A stretch of DNA of 10,925 bases, taken from the NCBI GenBank assembly GCA_017445525.1, contig JAFSTZ010000457.1, forward strand, positions 1 to 10,925, read 5' to 3'. The notes beneath the pieces were generated by a model. That model saw only the letters and a program-made list of their open reading frames with translations, ran no database searches and was not told the DNA's origin. How positions within the stretch are numbered: position 1 is the first letter of the stretch; every line of letters begins with the position of its first letter. A program made the position numbers and the translations under genes. This DNA is from Eubacterium sp. Its GTDB lineage: Bacteria; Bacillota; Clostridia; Lachnospirales; Lachnospiraceae. Of the stretch, positions 1 to 7,084 are shown piece by piece.

Positions 1-90
1 ATATTAAAATATTAACAAAAAATCAAGTAAATGTCTATCATGAGAAATAAGCGCTCTCTACAGACCGAAACACTTGTCAGACTTTAGGCA
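1..90. other. AT-rich tail downstream of the AAA+ gene, no gene seen
   Basis: This short stretch lies after the stop codon of the MoxR-type ATPase gene and runs to the window edge. It is AT-rich in its first 35 bases, including the small inverted repeat ATATT-AA-AATAT at the very edge. I see no convincing open frame, no clear terminator with a GC stem and T-run, and no promoter with acceptable spacing. Whether the operon continues to the left cannot be decided from the window. Confidence 0.4.
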
Positions 91-1344
91 TCAGGCCTCC
101 GCTATCTCAGACAAAAGCTCCCCACGTCTTGTACCGATGAGCAGTCTCTCACTGTACTTCAGATATTTCTCACTCAGATGCTCTGCAAGGAACAGAACGC
201 AATCTGTATTCATCGTCAGTCCGGTAACAAAGATAACCATCTCCTCACCCTCACCGAAGGCATCTTCCATAAATGAAAATGCATGCTCAAGTGATTTTTC
301 CGCATCCCGATTCCCGGATGATGAAGGTGATTTTCCTTCAAGCTGCACACTCTTTGACTCTGTCTCACCCAATGACTTTATCATATTCACAAGTCCGGTC
401 AGTACAAGCTCGACCACTGCAACTCTCTCATCGAATCCCGCCTTCAACAATCTCTCATATATAACACTCGGAGTATCTCCGTTTAATATGGCATCGATGG
501 GATACTCCTCTTCATATCTTGCATACAGTTCCAGATAAGCCGCAAAGCCTTCTGCAACATCCCTGTGCGGCAGATACTCATATATCACATCCTCAGTAAC
601 CGGGATATGCTTCTCCCTGTAAGCAGTCAACAGATGCGAGAAATCCTCCCATCCTCTGGCAGTTACAAAGTGTCTTCCGTCCACATCTGTTTCCATGATA
701 TAAAAATGCTCCGGATGCAGCTTCAGATAAGCCGGTATGGATCTGTGTATCCCGGCATCGGAGGCATACTCCTCCCACACACCGAGGTCTGCAGTTATAT
801 CAATCTTTCTCACACGGTCAAGCGTCACCACATCAAACTCCCTGACCGACTTGTTGTACTCGGGAGGATTCCCCGCTGCCACGATGATCCATCCCGACGG
901 CACAGGCTGATTGCCAAAAGTCTTGTTCTGCAGAAACTGAAGCATGGTCGGTGCCAAAGTCTCGGACACACAATTTATCTCATCGATAAAAAGTATCCCC
1001 TCTCTGCTTATCCCCTCCTCCATTGCATGATGTATACTCGCTATGATCTCACTCATGGTGTATTCCGTCACGCTGTATGTCTTGCCGTCAAAGACTTCTT
1101 CGGCGATGAAAGGCAACCCCACAGCTGTCTGTCTGGTGTGATGAGTGATAGTATAGGAGACCAGAGATATCCCACACTCCTTTGCTATCTGCTCCATGAT
1201 CTGAGTTTTTCCTACTCCCGGAGGACCGATGAGAAGTATCGGTCTCTGTCGTACTGCGGGTATCCGGTAGTTTCCGTCAGCATCCTTGTCCAGATATACC
1301 GAAACTGTATTCTTGATCTCCTGCTTTGCTTCTTTTATGTTCAT
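91..1344 (-). CDS. MoxR-type AAA+ ATPase
   Basis: A 417-aa cytoplasmic AAA+ ATPase of the MoxR type, a class that acts as a chaperone-like remodeller with a VWA-domain partner. Visible motifs are Walker A GPPGVGKT (residues 40-47), Walker B ILFIDE (117-122) and a sensor-1 strand VAAGNPPEYN with Asn159. The segment TRQTAVGLPFI (70-80) is typical of this ATPase group. All key ATPase residues are present, so it should hydrolyse ATP. The C-terminal third (about 270-417) is the expected helical lid plus a less conserved, charged, Ser-rich stretch near 330-350. The ATG is supported by AGGAG seven bases upstream. It is the last visible gene of the left operon, 54 bases after the VWA gene with no terminator between them, so the two products very likely work together. 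The substrate is unknown. Confidence 0.9.
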   Translation of the reverse strand: MNIKEAKQEIKNTVSVYLDKDADGNYRIPAVRQRPILLIGPPGVGKTQIMEQIAKECGISLVSYTITHHTRQTAVGLPFIAEEVFDGKTYSVTEYTMSEIIASIHHAMEEGISREGILFIDEINCVSETLAPTMLQFLQNKTFGNQPVPSGWIIVAAGNPPEYNKSVREFDVVTLDRVRKIDITADLGVWEEYASDAGIHRSIPAYLKLHPEHFYIMETDVDGRHFVTARGWEDFSHLLTAYREKHIPVTEDVIYEYLPHRDVAEGFAAYLELYARYEEEYPIDAILNGDTPSVIYERLLKAGFDERVAVVELVLTGLVNMIKSLGETESKSVQLEGKSPSSSGNRDAEKSLEHAFSFMEDAFGEGEEMVIFVTGLTMNTDCVLFLAEHLSEKYLKYSERLLIGTRRGELLSEIAEA

Positions 1345-1398
1345 GATAAGTCTCCTGTCTGCTGATTAATACCATCTTGTCCAGCTGCAAAAACTCTG

Positions 1399-2727
1399 CT
1401 ATTCTACTGTCTGACGGGTGATAAACTCCGCCTCGTCGAGAACGATACGTATCGCCCACACCGGCACCTCACCGTCGTATTCATCCGGAAAAACAAATGC
1501 GGTTTTATACGCAGGCTCCTTCTCCGGATATATGCCAAGACCATCCGTGAAGTATATCAACCCGCAAAGCTCTTCAAAGGTCCCGCTCCCGAGCAGTTCA
1601 TCCACATACGAAAACACCGGACGAAAGTCAGTATTACCGCCGCCCTTTACCTCAAAGTCAGCAAAAAGTCTATCGATATCCGCCTCTCCCGATATCAGTC
1701 TGTCCTCACGCACATCATCATCAGCCTGTATCAGATGCAGACGGTTCTCTCTGAAAAAACTGTCACTGTCCTTTATCAGCATCAGCGTTTCTCTTAAAAA
1801 TGATCTTATCAACTCGCCACTCGTAGAGTAACTGGTATCAACCACTACACAAAAATCACGGATACGTTTTATCTCCTTTGTCTCTACCGGTTCTATCAAC
1901 GGCATATTTTTATACAGTGACAATCCGTATATATAGTATCCGGTATCAAACTCATCGGGATCTATCTGAAGTTCCTCATGGAGCACTGTAAATCTGTGTA
2001 AAAAATCACGATAATTTCTTCTGCTTTTTGATGCCCGGATCTGATACGACATCGCTGCCGATCCGTCTCCATCGTCATGTCCCGAGCGGCGTTTCTCCTC
2101 GGTTTGTTTGGCAGTCTGCTGCCACTTTTTCTGTATCATCATCTGCTGCTCGGAAAGGCGTTTTTCCTTTGGCCAGAATACATGATCATCGGCAAAAAAC
2201 TCACGATATAATTGCTCATTTTTATCATGTGGATTATCCAGCAATTCACGATAAATAACAGCGGCCGAAATACCTCTCCCGGACTTCTCGAGTCTCTCAT
2301 ACCAGGTCGTCCTCGTAAGTCCCATAACTCGTTTCACACTCGGCTTATCCATCCTGTCGATGGCATACTCCACTGCCATATCGGCAGCGATCCCCCATAG
2401 CCGGGTATCCCGATCTCCCTTTAACCACGGATGAGCAAATAACAGATGCAATAAACTATGCAGATATAAACGATTCAGATATATCGGATTATCCTTAAAA
2501 AGCTTGAGGATATGATCCTCATGATAATATAAATATTCCCCGTCGGTAGCGGTAGTCATAAGCCGATGATCGGAACTGTATATAAGCTTTGAAAGCGCCA
2601 TCCCGAAAAACGGCATATCCGTATACAGTTCATCGCGCGACAGTGACAGAGCACGCTCCGCAAGCTGTTTACGCGGTGCATCTATATCAGTAAAACCCGT
2701 TTGTTTGATAGTACTACTGTTATTCAT
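1399..2727 (-). CDS. DUF2201-type metallopeptidase-like and VWA protein
   Basis: A 442-aa soluble protein with the two-part layout of the DUF2201 families. The N-terminal part (about 20-130) resembles the putative metallopeptidase domain: helix LHSLLHLLFAHPW (His90, His94, His99) followed by AADMAVE. Here the usual HExxH is HSLLH, so the catalytic glutamate is missing and peptidase activity is doubtful. A charged, probably flexible linker lies around 183-225. The C-terminal part (about 288-437) is a VWA-like domain with a complete MIDAS metal site: DTSYS (Asp297, Ser299, Ser301), Thr366 in GGGNTDFRP and Asp395 in YFTDG. Such proteins pair with MoxR ATPases, and one is encoded immediately downstream. 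The start has AGGAG ten bases upstream, a slightly long spacing. The gap to the upstream leucine-rich repeat gene is 75 bases and shows no hairpin. The role is inferred as adaptor or target selector for the ATPase. Confidence 0.82.
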   Translation of the reverse strand: MNNSSTIKQTGFTDIDAPRKQLAERALSLSRDELYTDMPFFGMALSKLIYSSDHRLMTTATDGEYLYYHEDHILKLFKDNPIYLNRLYLHSLLHLLFAHPWLKGDRDTRLWGIAADMAVEYAIDRMDKPSVKRVMGLTRTTWYERLEKSGRGISAAVIYRELLDNPHDKNEQLYREFFADDHVFWPKEKRLSEQQMMIQKKWQQTAKQTEEKRRSGHDDGDGSAAMSYQIRASKSRRNYRDFLHRFTVLHEELQIDPDEFDTGYYIYGLSLYKNMPLIEPVETKEIKRIRDFCVVVDTSYSTSGELIRSFLRETLMLIKDSDSFFRENRLHLIQADDDVREDRLISGEADIDRLFADFEVKGGGNTDFRPVFSYVDELLGSGTFEELCGLIYFTDGLGIYPEKEPAYKTAFVFPDEYDGEVPVWAIRIVLDEAEFITRQTVE

Positions 2728-2802
2728 ACTCGTTGTACTCCTATAAAAGCAGTCAGGGTAAAGTATCCGCTTACAACCGAAAACAACAAAGTAATGTGGC
2801 AG

Positions 2803-3696
2803 TTAATTATTATATGATGTGCTAACCCCTAACAGCATCCGTGTGCCCTCTATCCATCTCTCCTTCGTTGTTATCATGAGACACTGTTTGATCTGCTCCG
2901 ATGACAGCTCTCCCCTCTCAGCCAGCGCGATGATCAGACCCAGATCTCTGTTCAGTACCGCATCGGCCGCAAGCACTTCTATATGTTCACTGATATAATC
3001 CTCATACATGTTCCTCGCTTCTTCAGATAAATGTTCCGGGAACTGAAGTCTCGCAGCCGCCATGCGACAGAGTGTCCTTTCATCCTCTGCAGATACCGCT
3101 CTTTGAAAAGCGGCATCATAAGCTTCCGGTTTGAATACATCATCTTCAAAGCACTGCCTTGCTCTGAGACCTTCTCCGTCTATGGCAAGCTCAAAAATAT
3201 GTGCCGGTCCTATCAGGTCATAATGCTCTGTAAACTCGGGAAAGTAAGCCTCAGCATCGTCAAACCTGACATAAGTCTCGGCATTTCTCTGCATGAGTAT
3301 CCTTCTGAGAGCCGTTTTCTCATGCACACTTTTATGTAGTATAAATAATGACAATTGGTGACAGTTCATAAAAGCATCTGATCCGATCGAGGCATCGTAG
3401 AGCTCGACTGTCTTTAACTTGCGGCAACCGTAAAAACACAGATCACCTATGGACTTTACCGTTTCCGGGATACTGACCTCGGTGATATAATCCCCCGACA
3501 GTGCTCTCTCTTCCGCTCCTTCATGATCTATGCGAGCCGATCCATCCGGAGCAACTGATTTCTCTGAAAAACAGTACTCTCCCAGACCGATCACAGGCCT
3601 ATCTGCAATAACAGACGGTACGATCACTACGGGGCTGTCTCCGTAAAGCCTCGTAAGGATAACACCGTCTGTATCTGTCTTGTATTCTAAACGCAT
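2803..3696 (-). CDS. BspA-type leucine-rich repeat protein
   Basis: A 297-aa protein whose N-terminal 120 residues carry LRR_5/BspA-type repeats. The clearest unit is ITEVSIPETVKSIGDLCFYG (71-90) followed by CRKLKTVELY, with partial units at VPSVIADRPVIGLGEYCF (26-43) and IGSDAFMNCHQLSLFIL (104-120). The pattern 'I..V.IP.TV..IG...F..C..L..V' is the family signature. The rest (about 130-297) is predicted mostly helical, with no recognised domain. There is no signal peptide or membrane segment, so unlike many BspA proteins it appears cytoplasmic, as expected for a partner of the MoxR/VWA pair downstream. The start is set by AGAGG six bases before the ATG. It begins 14 bases after the HD-GYP stop, so co-transcription is likely. 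A role in protein-protein recognition is inferred from the fold only. Confidence 0.78.
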   Translation of the reverse strand: MRLEYKTDTDGVILTRLYGDSPVVIVPSVIADRPVIGLGEYCFSEKSVAPDGSARIDHEGAEERALSGDYITEVSIPETVKSIGDLCFYGCRKLKTVELYDASIGSDAFMNCHQLSLFILHKSVHEKTALRRILMQRNAETYVRFDDAEAYFPEFTEHYDLIGPAHIFELAIDGEGLRARQCFEDDVFKPEAYDAAFQRAVSAEDERTLCRMAAARLQFPEHLSEEARNMYEDYISEHIEVLAADAVLNRDLGLIIALAERGELSSEQIKQCLMITTKERWIEGTRMLLGVSTSYNN

Positions 3697-3710
3697 ATCA
3701 ATCCTCTTTA

Positions 3711-4919
3711 CTACTCATGGAGTTCATAATCAGGATCTTCTCTTATGATCTCGAGCATTATATCCGCTATCCTGGGATCGAACTGTGTTCCTCTGCCGTT
3801 CTCAAACTCTCTGACAACCTCACTCTGTGACAGATTGTCTCTGTAGCTTCGGTTGCTTGTCATGGCATCATAAGCATCTGCCACACTTATTATCCTCGCA
3901 GCAAGAGGTATCTCCTCTCCTTTCAATCCATCCGGATAGCCTGTTCCGTCATATCTCTCATGGTGCCATCTGGCGCCGACTCCTATCTCCTCCATCTCCG
4001 GCATCTCAGAGAGGATGTCGTATCCGATCGATGGATGCTCCTTGATGATAGCAAACTCCTCATCCGTAAGTGTTGAACTTTTGTTGATGATGGCATCGGG
4101 AACACCTATCTTTCCGACATCATGCAACATGGCCATGTTCTGGATCACATCGAGTTCTTCCTTTGAATAGCCCAGTCTCTTTGCGATCATTTTAGTATAC
4201 TCCGCAACACGCATAGAGTGTCCGTTGGTGTATTTATCCTTGGCATCTATGGTCTTGGCAAGCGTATACATGGACTGGAGTGTGATCCTTTCATTTGCCT
4301 TTTCAAGATAATCGTTGGTCTCATCAAGCTCTGCCTTTTTCTTCTCATAGGCTCCGTTGATATATCTGATGATCATACCGATTATCAGAGAAACCAGAAC
4401 AAGTGATTGTATAACGTCCAATGCGGTATCGCTGCCGTTCTGGAAATAGATGACCGTCTCAGGATGGTATTCACTATACAGGATACATCCACACTGAAAC
4501 AAAAGTTCAAGACCATACAAAACATACATGAACTTATTGCGTACTACCATCCATGTGAGGACAAGACTCAACAAAAGCCATAGAGGCATGCCTCCGAGAT
4601 ATCCTCCTGAAGAAAAATACATGATAGGCATGAGGATGAAGTTCGTGACCACTGAAAAAAACACGGCTGCATATATCATGTTTTTTGCTCTCAGATACAT
4701 GACCAGAGAGACTGCAGCAAGAATGCATGAAGCAAAATAAGCAATTATCGCTATCAGAGAATTGCCTAAAATTATAGATATAACAGCAGATATAAGAGCT
4801 CCGGCTATCGAAATGATGATCGCAACGCTGAGAAGCTGCTGCCACAGATCACGATCACCGAATATAGCATCTCTTATCCTGCTGAACAGACCTTTTTTTT
4901 CAACACTCTTTTCACCCAT
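3711..4919 (-). CDS. Membrane-bound HD-GYP phosphodiesterase
   Basis: A 402-aa protein predicted to hydrolyse the second messenger cyclic di-GMP. After a short charged N-terminus come about six hydrophobic segments (roughly residues 28-185), then a coiled-coil-like linker (190-215) and an HD-GYP domain (about 217-395). The metal-binding residues look complete: His234 (GHSMR), HD at 266-267 (MLHDVGKIG), His295 (EHPSIGY), HH at 319-320 and Asp348 (ADAYDAM), with the GYP motif at 327-329 (YDGTGYPDG). The membrane part probably senses a signal, but I do not recognise a named sensor domain. Start choice: the frame stays open upstream to 5024, but that extension would translate the preceding gene's terminator and the promoter box, so the ATG at 4919 is preferred. 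Its ribosome site is weak (AGG only three bases away). It is the first gene of the left operon. Confidence 0.85.
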   Translation of the reverse strand: MGEKSVEKKGLFSRIRDAIFGDRDLWQQLLSVAIIISIAGALISAVISIILGNSLIAIIAYFASCILAAVSLVMYLRAKNMIYAAVFFSVVTNFILMPIMYFSSGGYLGGMPLWLLLSLVLTWMVVRNKFMYVLYGLELLFQCGCILYSEYHPETVIYFQNGSDTALDVIQSLVLVSLIIGMIIRYINGAYEKKKAELDETNDYLEKANERITLQSMYTLAKTIDAKDKYTNGHSMRVAEYTKMIAKRLGYSKEELDVIQNMAMLHDVGKIGVPDAIINKSSTLTDEEFAIIKEHPSIGYDILSEMPEMEEIGVGARWHHERYDGTGYPDGLKGEEIPLAARIISVADAYDAMTSNRSYRDNLSQSEVVREFENGRGTQFDPRIADIMLEIIREDPDYELHE

Positions 4920-4949
4920 ATACCTATTTATACCTGTCTTTCCCTTTTT

Positions 4950-4965
4950 TGATGATAGATCATCA
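4950..4965. repeat. Inverted repeat copy 1, possible operator
   Basis: A perfect inverted repeat with 7-base arms, TGATGAT-AG-ATCATCA. It lies just downstream of the predicted transcription start for the HD-GYP gene, in its 5' leader, where a bound repressor would block transcription. As RNA it could form only a weak 6-bp stem with a 4-base loop. The same core (GATGAT-NN-ATCATC) recurs at 5016-5029, on the other side of the promoter. A regulatory role is inferred from position and repetition only. Confidence 0.4.
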
Positions 4966-4977
4966 TCCCCGACTGAC

Positions 4978-5007
4978 ATTATAACACAAAAAGCCTCGCA
5001 AAAGCAA
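4978..5007 (-). promoter_or_regulatory. Sigma-A-type promoter for the HD-GYP operon
   Basis: Reading the minus strand, a perfect -10 box TATAAT (4978-4983) is preceded at 18 bases by TTGCTT (5002-5007), a three-of-six match to the -35 consensus. Transcription would start near 4971, giving a leader of about 50 bases before the ATG at 4919. The -35 element falls inside the loop and right arm of the terminator hairpin of the upstream operon, so terminator and promoter share DNA. The -10 box is convincing and the -35 is weak, which fits a promoter that needs an activator or is tightly controlled. Confidence 0.55.
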
Positions 5008-5015
5008 GGCTTTTT
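4988..5015 (-). terminator. Intrinsic terminator of the kinase-transporter operon
   Basis: Six bases after the stop codon of the secreted-protein gene, the minus strand folds into a 12-bp stem (AAAAAGCCTTGC against GCGAGGCTTTTT, one G-U pair) with a TTTT loop, and the T-run forms the distal end of the stem. This is a canonical Rho-independent terminator. It also has a T-run on the plus strand and could work in both directions, although no plus-strand gene approaches it in the window. Confidence 0.85.
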
Positions 5016-5029
5016 GATGATCAATCATC
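5016..5029. repeat. Inverted repeat copy 2, possible operator
   Basis: A perfect inverted repeat GATGAT-CA-ATCATC that overlaps the last codons and stop of the secreted-protein gene. Its core matches the repeat at 4950-4965, and the two centres are 65 bp apart, about six helical turns, with the predicted promoter between them. Because this copy lies in coding sequence (Asn-Asp-Asp-stop), part of the match could be chance. Confidence 0.35.
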
Positions 5030-5488
5030 GTTATGTCCTACAGGATACTTCTTGATATCCCAAACATATGTGGTTTTTCCGTCCTGAGCATACTTTATCT
5101 TTACGATGACCTTTATATGGGCATACCCTTTTTTCAAACCTTTCACCTTGAAGTAGGCGCCATATTCGGTATTGATCTTTTTCTTCCCGATCTTCACGAT
5201 ATCCTTGGAGTAATTCTTTATCTTCATGGATTTGACACGGTTCCCCTTCTCATACTGAAGAGCCGTGATCGACTCTTCTCTGGTCTCACCGACTTCAGGT
5301 CCGATGATCGGGTAATCGGGATCACAACTGATCGAGAGCGGCCAGTCATCCATCTCATCACCGCCCCATCTGCTGGCGATATGAAATCTTACAGCTGCCG
5401 TAGCCGGTGTGCCGGATTGGGCGATAGGATAAACCATCGAAAGCATCAGCGTGAACACCATCAAAGTTGCAAACAGTTTTCTTTTCAT
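5021..5488 (-). CDS. Small secreted protein with Ig-like (Big_2-like) fold
   Basis: A 155-aa protein with a clear signal peptide: MKRK, a hydrophobic core to about residue 20, and likely cleavage near TPATAA (27-32). No LPxTG anchor, lipobox or further membrane segment is seen, so the mature protein of about 120 residues is probably secreted. The second half contains a pattern typical of bacterial Ig-like domains of the Big_2 kind: 'SMKIKNYSKDIVKIGKKK' followed by 'YFKVKGLKKGYAHIKVIVK'. It is basic in this part and ends in NDD. The start at 5488 is chosen because AAAGGAGG lies five bases upstream and the signal peptide follows directly; a longer frame beginning with TTG at 5563 lacks such support. 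It lies 71 bases after the transporter gene and just before the terminator. Its function is unknown; a cell-surface or ligand-contact role is a guess. Confidence 0.72.
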   Translation of the reverse strand: MKRKLFATLMVFTLMLSMVYPIAQSGTPATAAVRFHIASRWGGDEMDDWPLSISCDPDYPIIGPEVGETREESITALQYEKGNRVKSMKIKNYSKDIVKIGKKKINTEYGAYFKVKGLKKGYAHIKVIVKIKYAQDGKTTYVWDIKKYPVGHNDD

Positions 5489-5493
5489 GTTTC

Positions 5494-5501
5494 CCTCCTT
5501 T
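5494..5501 (-). promoter_or_regulatory. Ribosome binding site deciding the secreted-protein start
   Basis: AAAGGAGG on the minus strand, five bases before the ATG at 5488. This near-perfect site sets the start after the upstream TTG and makes the signal peptide N-terminal. Confidence 0.8.
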
Positions 5502-5559
5502 ACGATATCAACAGAAACAAAACAACCAATACACAGCCAGGTGATCGCTACGACGAGGA

Positions 5560-7083
5560 TCAATCCGCCCCCTTTGCGATCGCACTTATCGCTTCCTTCT
5601 GAATATCTGCATTATACGAAAGCATAGGCATGACATCTTTTCCTTTTATCCTTCTGTCTATATAGTTTCGTGTCAGCTTTATGATCAAAGGTATCTGCAC
5701 TAGTATTCCGACCAGATTAGGGATCATCATCAGTCCATTGAAGGTATCCGAAATATCCCAGGCCAGGTTTGACCCCATCAGGGCTCCGAGAATGATGATC
5801 AACACAAATATCACGCGATATACCTTGGCCGATAAGACTCCAAACAGATACTCTGTAGCCTTTGCCCCGTAATACGACCAGCCAAGTACTGTCGTAAAAG
5901 CAAAGAGCGTGATCATTAAAACCACGAACCACTCACCTGGGACTCCAAACGTAGCACCGAACGCCTTTGTGACCAGTGTTGAATCGTTGACTCCTTCCAG
6001 TGCAAGACCGGTATTCAGATCGATCGCTCCGGATGTCAGGACGACAAGTGCCGTAAGAGTACAAATGACTATGGTATCCAGAAATACCTCTGCGATCCCC
6101 CACATGCCCTGATGAACCGGCTCTCGGGAACAGCTGTTGGTATGAACCATGACCGACGAACCAAGCCCCGCTTCATTGGAAAAAACGCCTCGTTTGCATC
6201 CGTTCTTGATCGTGATAAATGCCAGCTGCACCGCTGTCCCGGCAGCTCCTCCTATGGCCGCATCCGTCCCAAAAGCGAACTTGAATATCGCTGAAAAAGC
6301 CGCAGGAATCTGGTTGATATGGATGAATATCATGATGACGCATCCCAGGATATACAGTATCGACATAAGCGGTATGATCTTTTCCGAAACCGCAGCAACC
6401 CTCCTGAAACCTCCGATCAATATCACCATCATGGCCACCATCAAAAACAACCCGATCCCCCAGTTAACCTTCGATGCTCCAAGGAACGTCTCACTTTCCA
6501 CATCGGATAAAAAGGAAGACTGAACATTGATGGTGATCTTGTTGATCTGAGCCATATTGCCGATTCCGAATGATGCCAGCACGGTGAAGATACAAAACAG
6601 GACAGCCAGCAGTTTTCCAAATCTTCTGCCATGTTTTTTTGATCCGAAACCATCCTGAAGATAATACATCGGTCCGCCGGACCACGCTCCGACAGAGTTG
6701 CGTCGTCGGTAGAACATCCCAAGAACGATCTCGGAGTACTTGAGCATCATTCCAAAAAACGCCGCCACCCCCCTCCAACGAACCGCACCCGGTCCTCCGA
6801 CACAGATCGCAGTGGAAACACCTGCGATATTTCCGGTCCCGATCACCGCACAAAGAGCCGTACAAAACGTGCGGAATTGTGACAGGGCTCCGGCATCATT
6901 AATGATGCGAGCTTTATCCCTGATCAGTCCAAAGGTATTCCTCCACCAATGTTTCAAGTGCCTGACCTGGAAAAATGCGGTGATCACAGTACATATCAAT
7001 CCGGTACCGATAAGAAGTGCCAGACCGAAGGTTCCCCACACAAATCCGTTTGCCGCATCGTTTATCTCTACGACTGTTTCCAT
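5560..7083 (-). CDS. Sodium:alanine symporter (AGCS) family transporter
   Basis: A 507-aa integral membrane protein of the alanine or glycine:cation symporter family (AGCS), which imports small neutral amino acids with Na+ or H+. Family marks are plentiful: GTGNIAGVSTAI (82-93), GGPGA (96-100), WSGGPMYYLQDG (134-145), FSNEAGLGSS (301-310), VFLDTIVICTLTAL (333-346) and GWSYYGAKATEYLFG (401-415). The length and about ten to eleven hydrophobic segments fit the family. Two differences stand out: the usual aromatic FWMW after GGPGA reads VRWRG (101-105), adding two arginines, and the Glu often seen after YYG is Ala. The start is supported by AGGAG six bases upstream. The preceding gene's stop lies one base before this ATG (TGATATG), so translation is probably coupled. 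The exact substrate cannot be told from sequence. Confidence 0.93.
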   Translation of the reverse strand: METVVEINDAANGFVWGTFGLALLIGTGLICTVITAFFQVRHLKHWWRNTFGLIRDKARIINDAGALSQFRTFCTALCAVIGTGNIAGVSTAICVGGPGAVRWRGVAAFFGMMLKYSEIVLGMFYRRRNSVGAWSGGPMYYLQDGFGSKKHGRRFGKLLAVLFCIFTVLASFGIGNMAQINKITINVQSSFLSDVESETFLGASKVNWGIGLFLMVAMMVILIGGFRRVAAVSEKIIPLMSILYILGCVIMIFIHINQIPAAFSAIFKFAFGTDAAIGGAAGTAVQLAFITIKNGCKRGVFSNEAGLGSSVMVHTNSCSREPVHQGMWGIAEVFLDTIVICTLTALVVLTSGAIDLNTGLALEGVNDSTLVTKAFGATFGVPGEWFVVLMITLFAFTTVLGWSYYGAKATEYLFGVLSAKVYRVIFVLIIILGALMGSNLAWDISDTFNGLMMIPNLVGILVQIPLIIKLTRNYIDRRIKGKDVMPMLSYNADIQKEAISAIAKGAD

Positions 7084-7084
7084 A

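Noticed and set aside
1..30. Possible promoter in the AT-rich left edge
   Set aside because: TTGATT and TAATAT-like strings are present on the minus strand, but the spacing is about 14 bases and AT-rich DNA gives such matches easily.
565..1365. Open frame of 266 codons on the plus strand
   Set aside because: It lies opposite the MoxR ATPase gene, whose Walker motifs prove the minus-strand reading. The plus-strand product has no recognisable domain and shows the odd composition typical of an antisense frame.
2728..2802. Possible internal promoter between the leucine-rich repeat and VWA genes
   Set aside because: TTGT-type -35 and TACTTT or TTATAG -10-like strings exist, but none has both good sequence and good spacing, and no terminator precedes them.
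4920..5024. Upstream extension of the HD-GYP protein to a TTG codon
   Set aside because: The extra 35 residues would be encoded by the terminator hairpin and promoter of the region and lack a suitable ribosome site.
5489..5563. Upstream extension of the secreted protein to a TTG codon overlapping the transporter stop
   Set aside because: The extension is hydrophobic, but the ATG at 5488 has a far better ribosome site and puts the signal peptide at the N-terminus.
5033..5602. Open frame of 189 codons on the plus strand
   Set aside because: It is antisense to the secreted protein, which has a signal peptide and a strong ribosome site. The plus-strand product has no domain and would cover two minus-strand gene ends.
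6893..6908. Perfect 16-base palindrome GCATCATTAATGATGC
   Set aside because: It lies inside the symporter coding sequence (Arg-Ile-Ile-Asn-Asp-Ala), far from any promoter. One such palindrome is not surprising in 11 kb, and its arms run in the opposite order to the repeats near 5000.
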